A DNA stretch of 6,042 nt from Rhodospirillales bacterium (lineage in GTDB: Bacteria > Pseudomonadota > Alphaproteobacteria > Acetobacterales > Acetobacteraceae). The stretch is from assembly GCA_028866445.1 (NCBI GenBank), contig JAGWIE010000097.1, positions 1-6,042 of the forward strand. Reading direction: 5' to 3'. The notes beneath the pieces are model-generated. The model saw only the letters and a list, made by a program, of their open reading frames with translations. It was not told the DNA's origin and made no database searches. Shown here piece after piece: positions 5,734 to 6,042 of the stretch. Within the stretch, counting starts at the first letter, position 1; each line of letters opens with the position of its first letter. A program made the position numbers and the translations under genes.

Positions 5734-6042
5734 CGGCCAACCATGATGTTGGGTCAATCGGCAAGCCGTCGCGGCGCAATTCCACATAAAGATGTGGTTG
5801 GTGCGCGGGGCGGACTGGATCGAAAGCTTGCATAATGCCCAAAGGCTGGCCGTGCAGCACGCGCTGGCCTTGCGTTACATCAAGCCGGTTAATGCCCGCC
5901 AGCACGGCGGAAAGGCCGCCGCCGCAATCTGCGATCACAACATTGCCGTAGCTTGGCAGTGGCCCGGCATACATGATGGTGCCGCGGCAAGGGCTGGTAA
6001 CGCGCCCGCCCGGTGCGGTGGCATAGGTAATGCCGGTGGAAG
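5717..6042 (-). CDS. envC: EnvC-like LytM/M23 domain protein, C-terminal part only
   Basis: The last 107 residues of a protein that starts beyond the right edge; EnvC-type activators are usually around 400 residues with coiled coils before the LytM domain, none of which is visible. Seen: APGGRVTSPCRGTIMYAGPL, YGNVVIADCGGG, VTQGQRVLHGQPLG and HLYVELRRDGLPIDP, the order of an M23/LytM fold. Active M23 enzymes carry YAHL and HLHFE at zinc-binding points; here these read LAGI and HLYVE, so the zinc site is broken. That fits EnvC, which activates cell-separation amidases rather than cutting peptidoglycan. Two cysteines (SPC, ADC) could form a disulfide if the protein is periplasmic. The gene stops 64 bases before ctpA. 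The symbol is given by family and context; a plain degenerate M23 protein is the alternative. Confidence 0.8.
   Translation of the reverse strand, partial: STGITYATAPGGRVTSPCRGTIMYAGPLPSYGNVVIADCGGGLSAVLAGINRLDVTQGQRVLHGQPLGIMQAFDPVRPAHQPHLYVELRRDGLPIDPTSWLAAGHSG

Noticed and set aside
1..6042. tRNA or rRNA genes, CRISPR array, insertion sequence, phage or defence genes
   Set aside because: Nearly all bases are taken by six intact or edge-cut housekeeping-type genes on one strand, and gaps are at most about 130 bases. No spaced direct repeats, terminal inverted repeats, transposase motifs or cloverleaf-like sequences were seen.

Overview
The window is an ordinary, densely coded chromosomal segment from a GC-rich bacterium, almost certainly an alphaproteobacterium. 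The best guess is Rhodospirillales/Acetobacteraceae. This rests on the ParE type (the lineage keeps the ILNVASAS and MTDADVDGAH wording), the IalA/RppH-like Nudix protein, the patatin-DUF3734 protein, and the order envC - ctpA - rppH, which recurs in alphaproteobacteria. The genus-level guess is inference from family resemblance; no database was searched.

All six genes lie on the minus strand, so transcription runs from high to low coordinates. In order: the C-terminal end of an EnvC-like LytM/M23 protein (5717 to the right edge); a complete S41 C-terminal processing peptidase, CtpA-like (4279-5652); a Nudix RNA pyrophosphohydrolase, RppH (3793-4263); a dienelactone-hydrolase-family alpha/beta hydrolase (3094-3750); a patatin-like phospholipase with a DUF3734-like C-terminal half (1789-2961); and parE, topoisomerase IV subunit B, which starts at TTG 1721 and runs off the left edge. 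The reading frames show no frameshift or internal stop. No RNA gene, mobile element, CRISPR array or non-coding stretch over 300 bases was seen.

The genes fall into two blocks. envC, ctpA, rppH and the DLH gene are tightly spaced (64, 15 and 42 bases) and could be one transcript. envC and ctpA both point to cell-envelope and peptidoglycan maturation, while rppH and the hydrolase are probably passengers. A wider gap (about 130 bases if the preferred start is right) precedes the patatin gene. It holds a perfect TTGACA hexamer, a 22-base near-palindrome in the promoter spacer and a second dyad upstream, so a new, possibly regulated transcription unit may begin there and run on into parE.

No undescribed multi-gene system was found. 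The points worth a second look are small: the promoter/operator-like architecture before the patatin gene, a strong hairpin across the envC stop codon, a TTG-started parE with a possible 10-codon leader ORF overlapping its start, and the degenerate zinc site of the EnvC-like protein.
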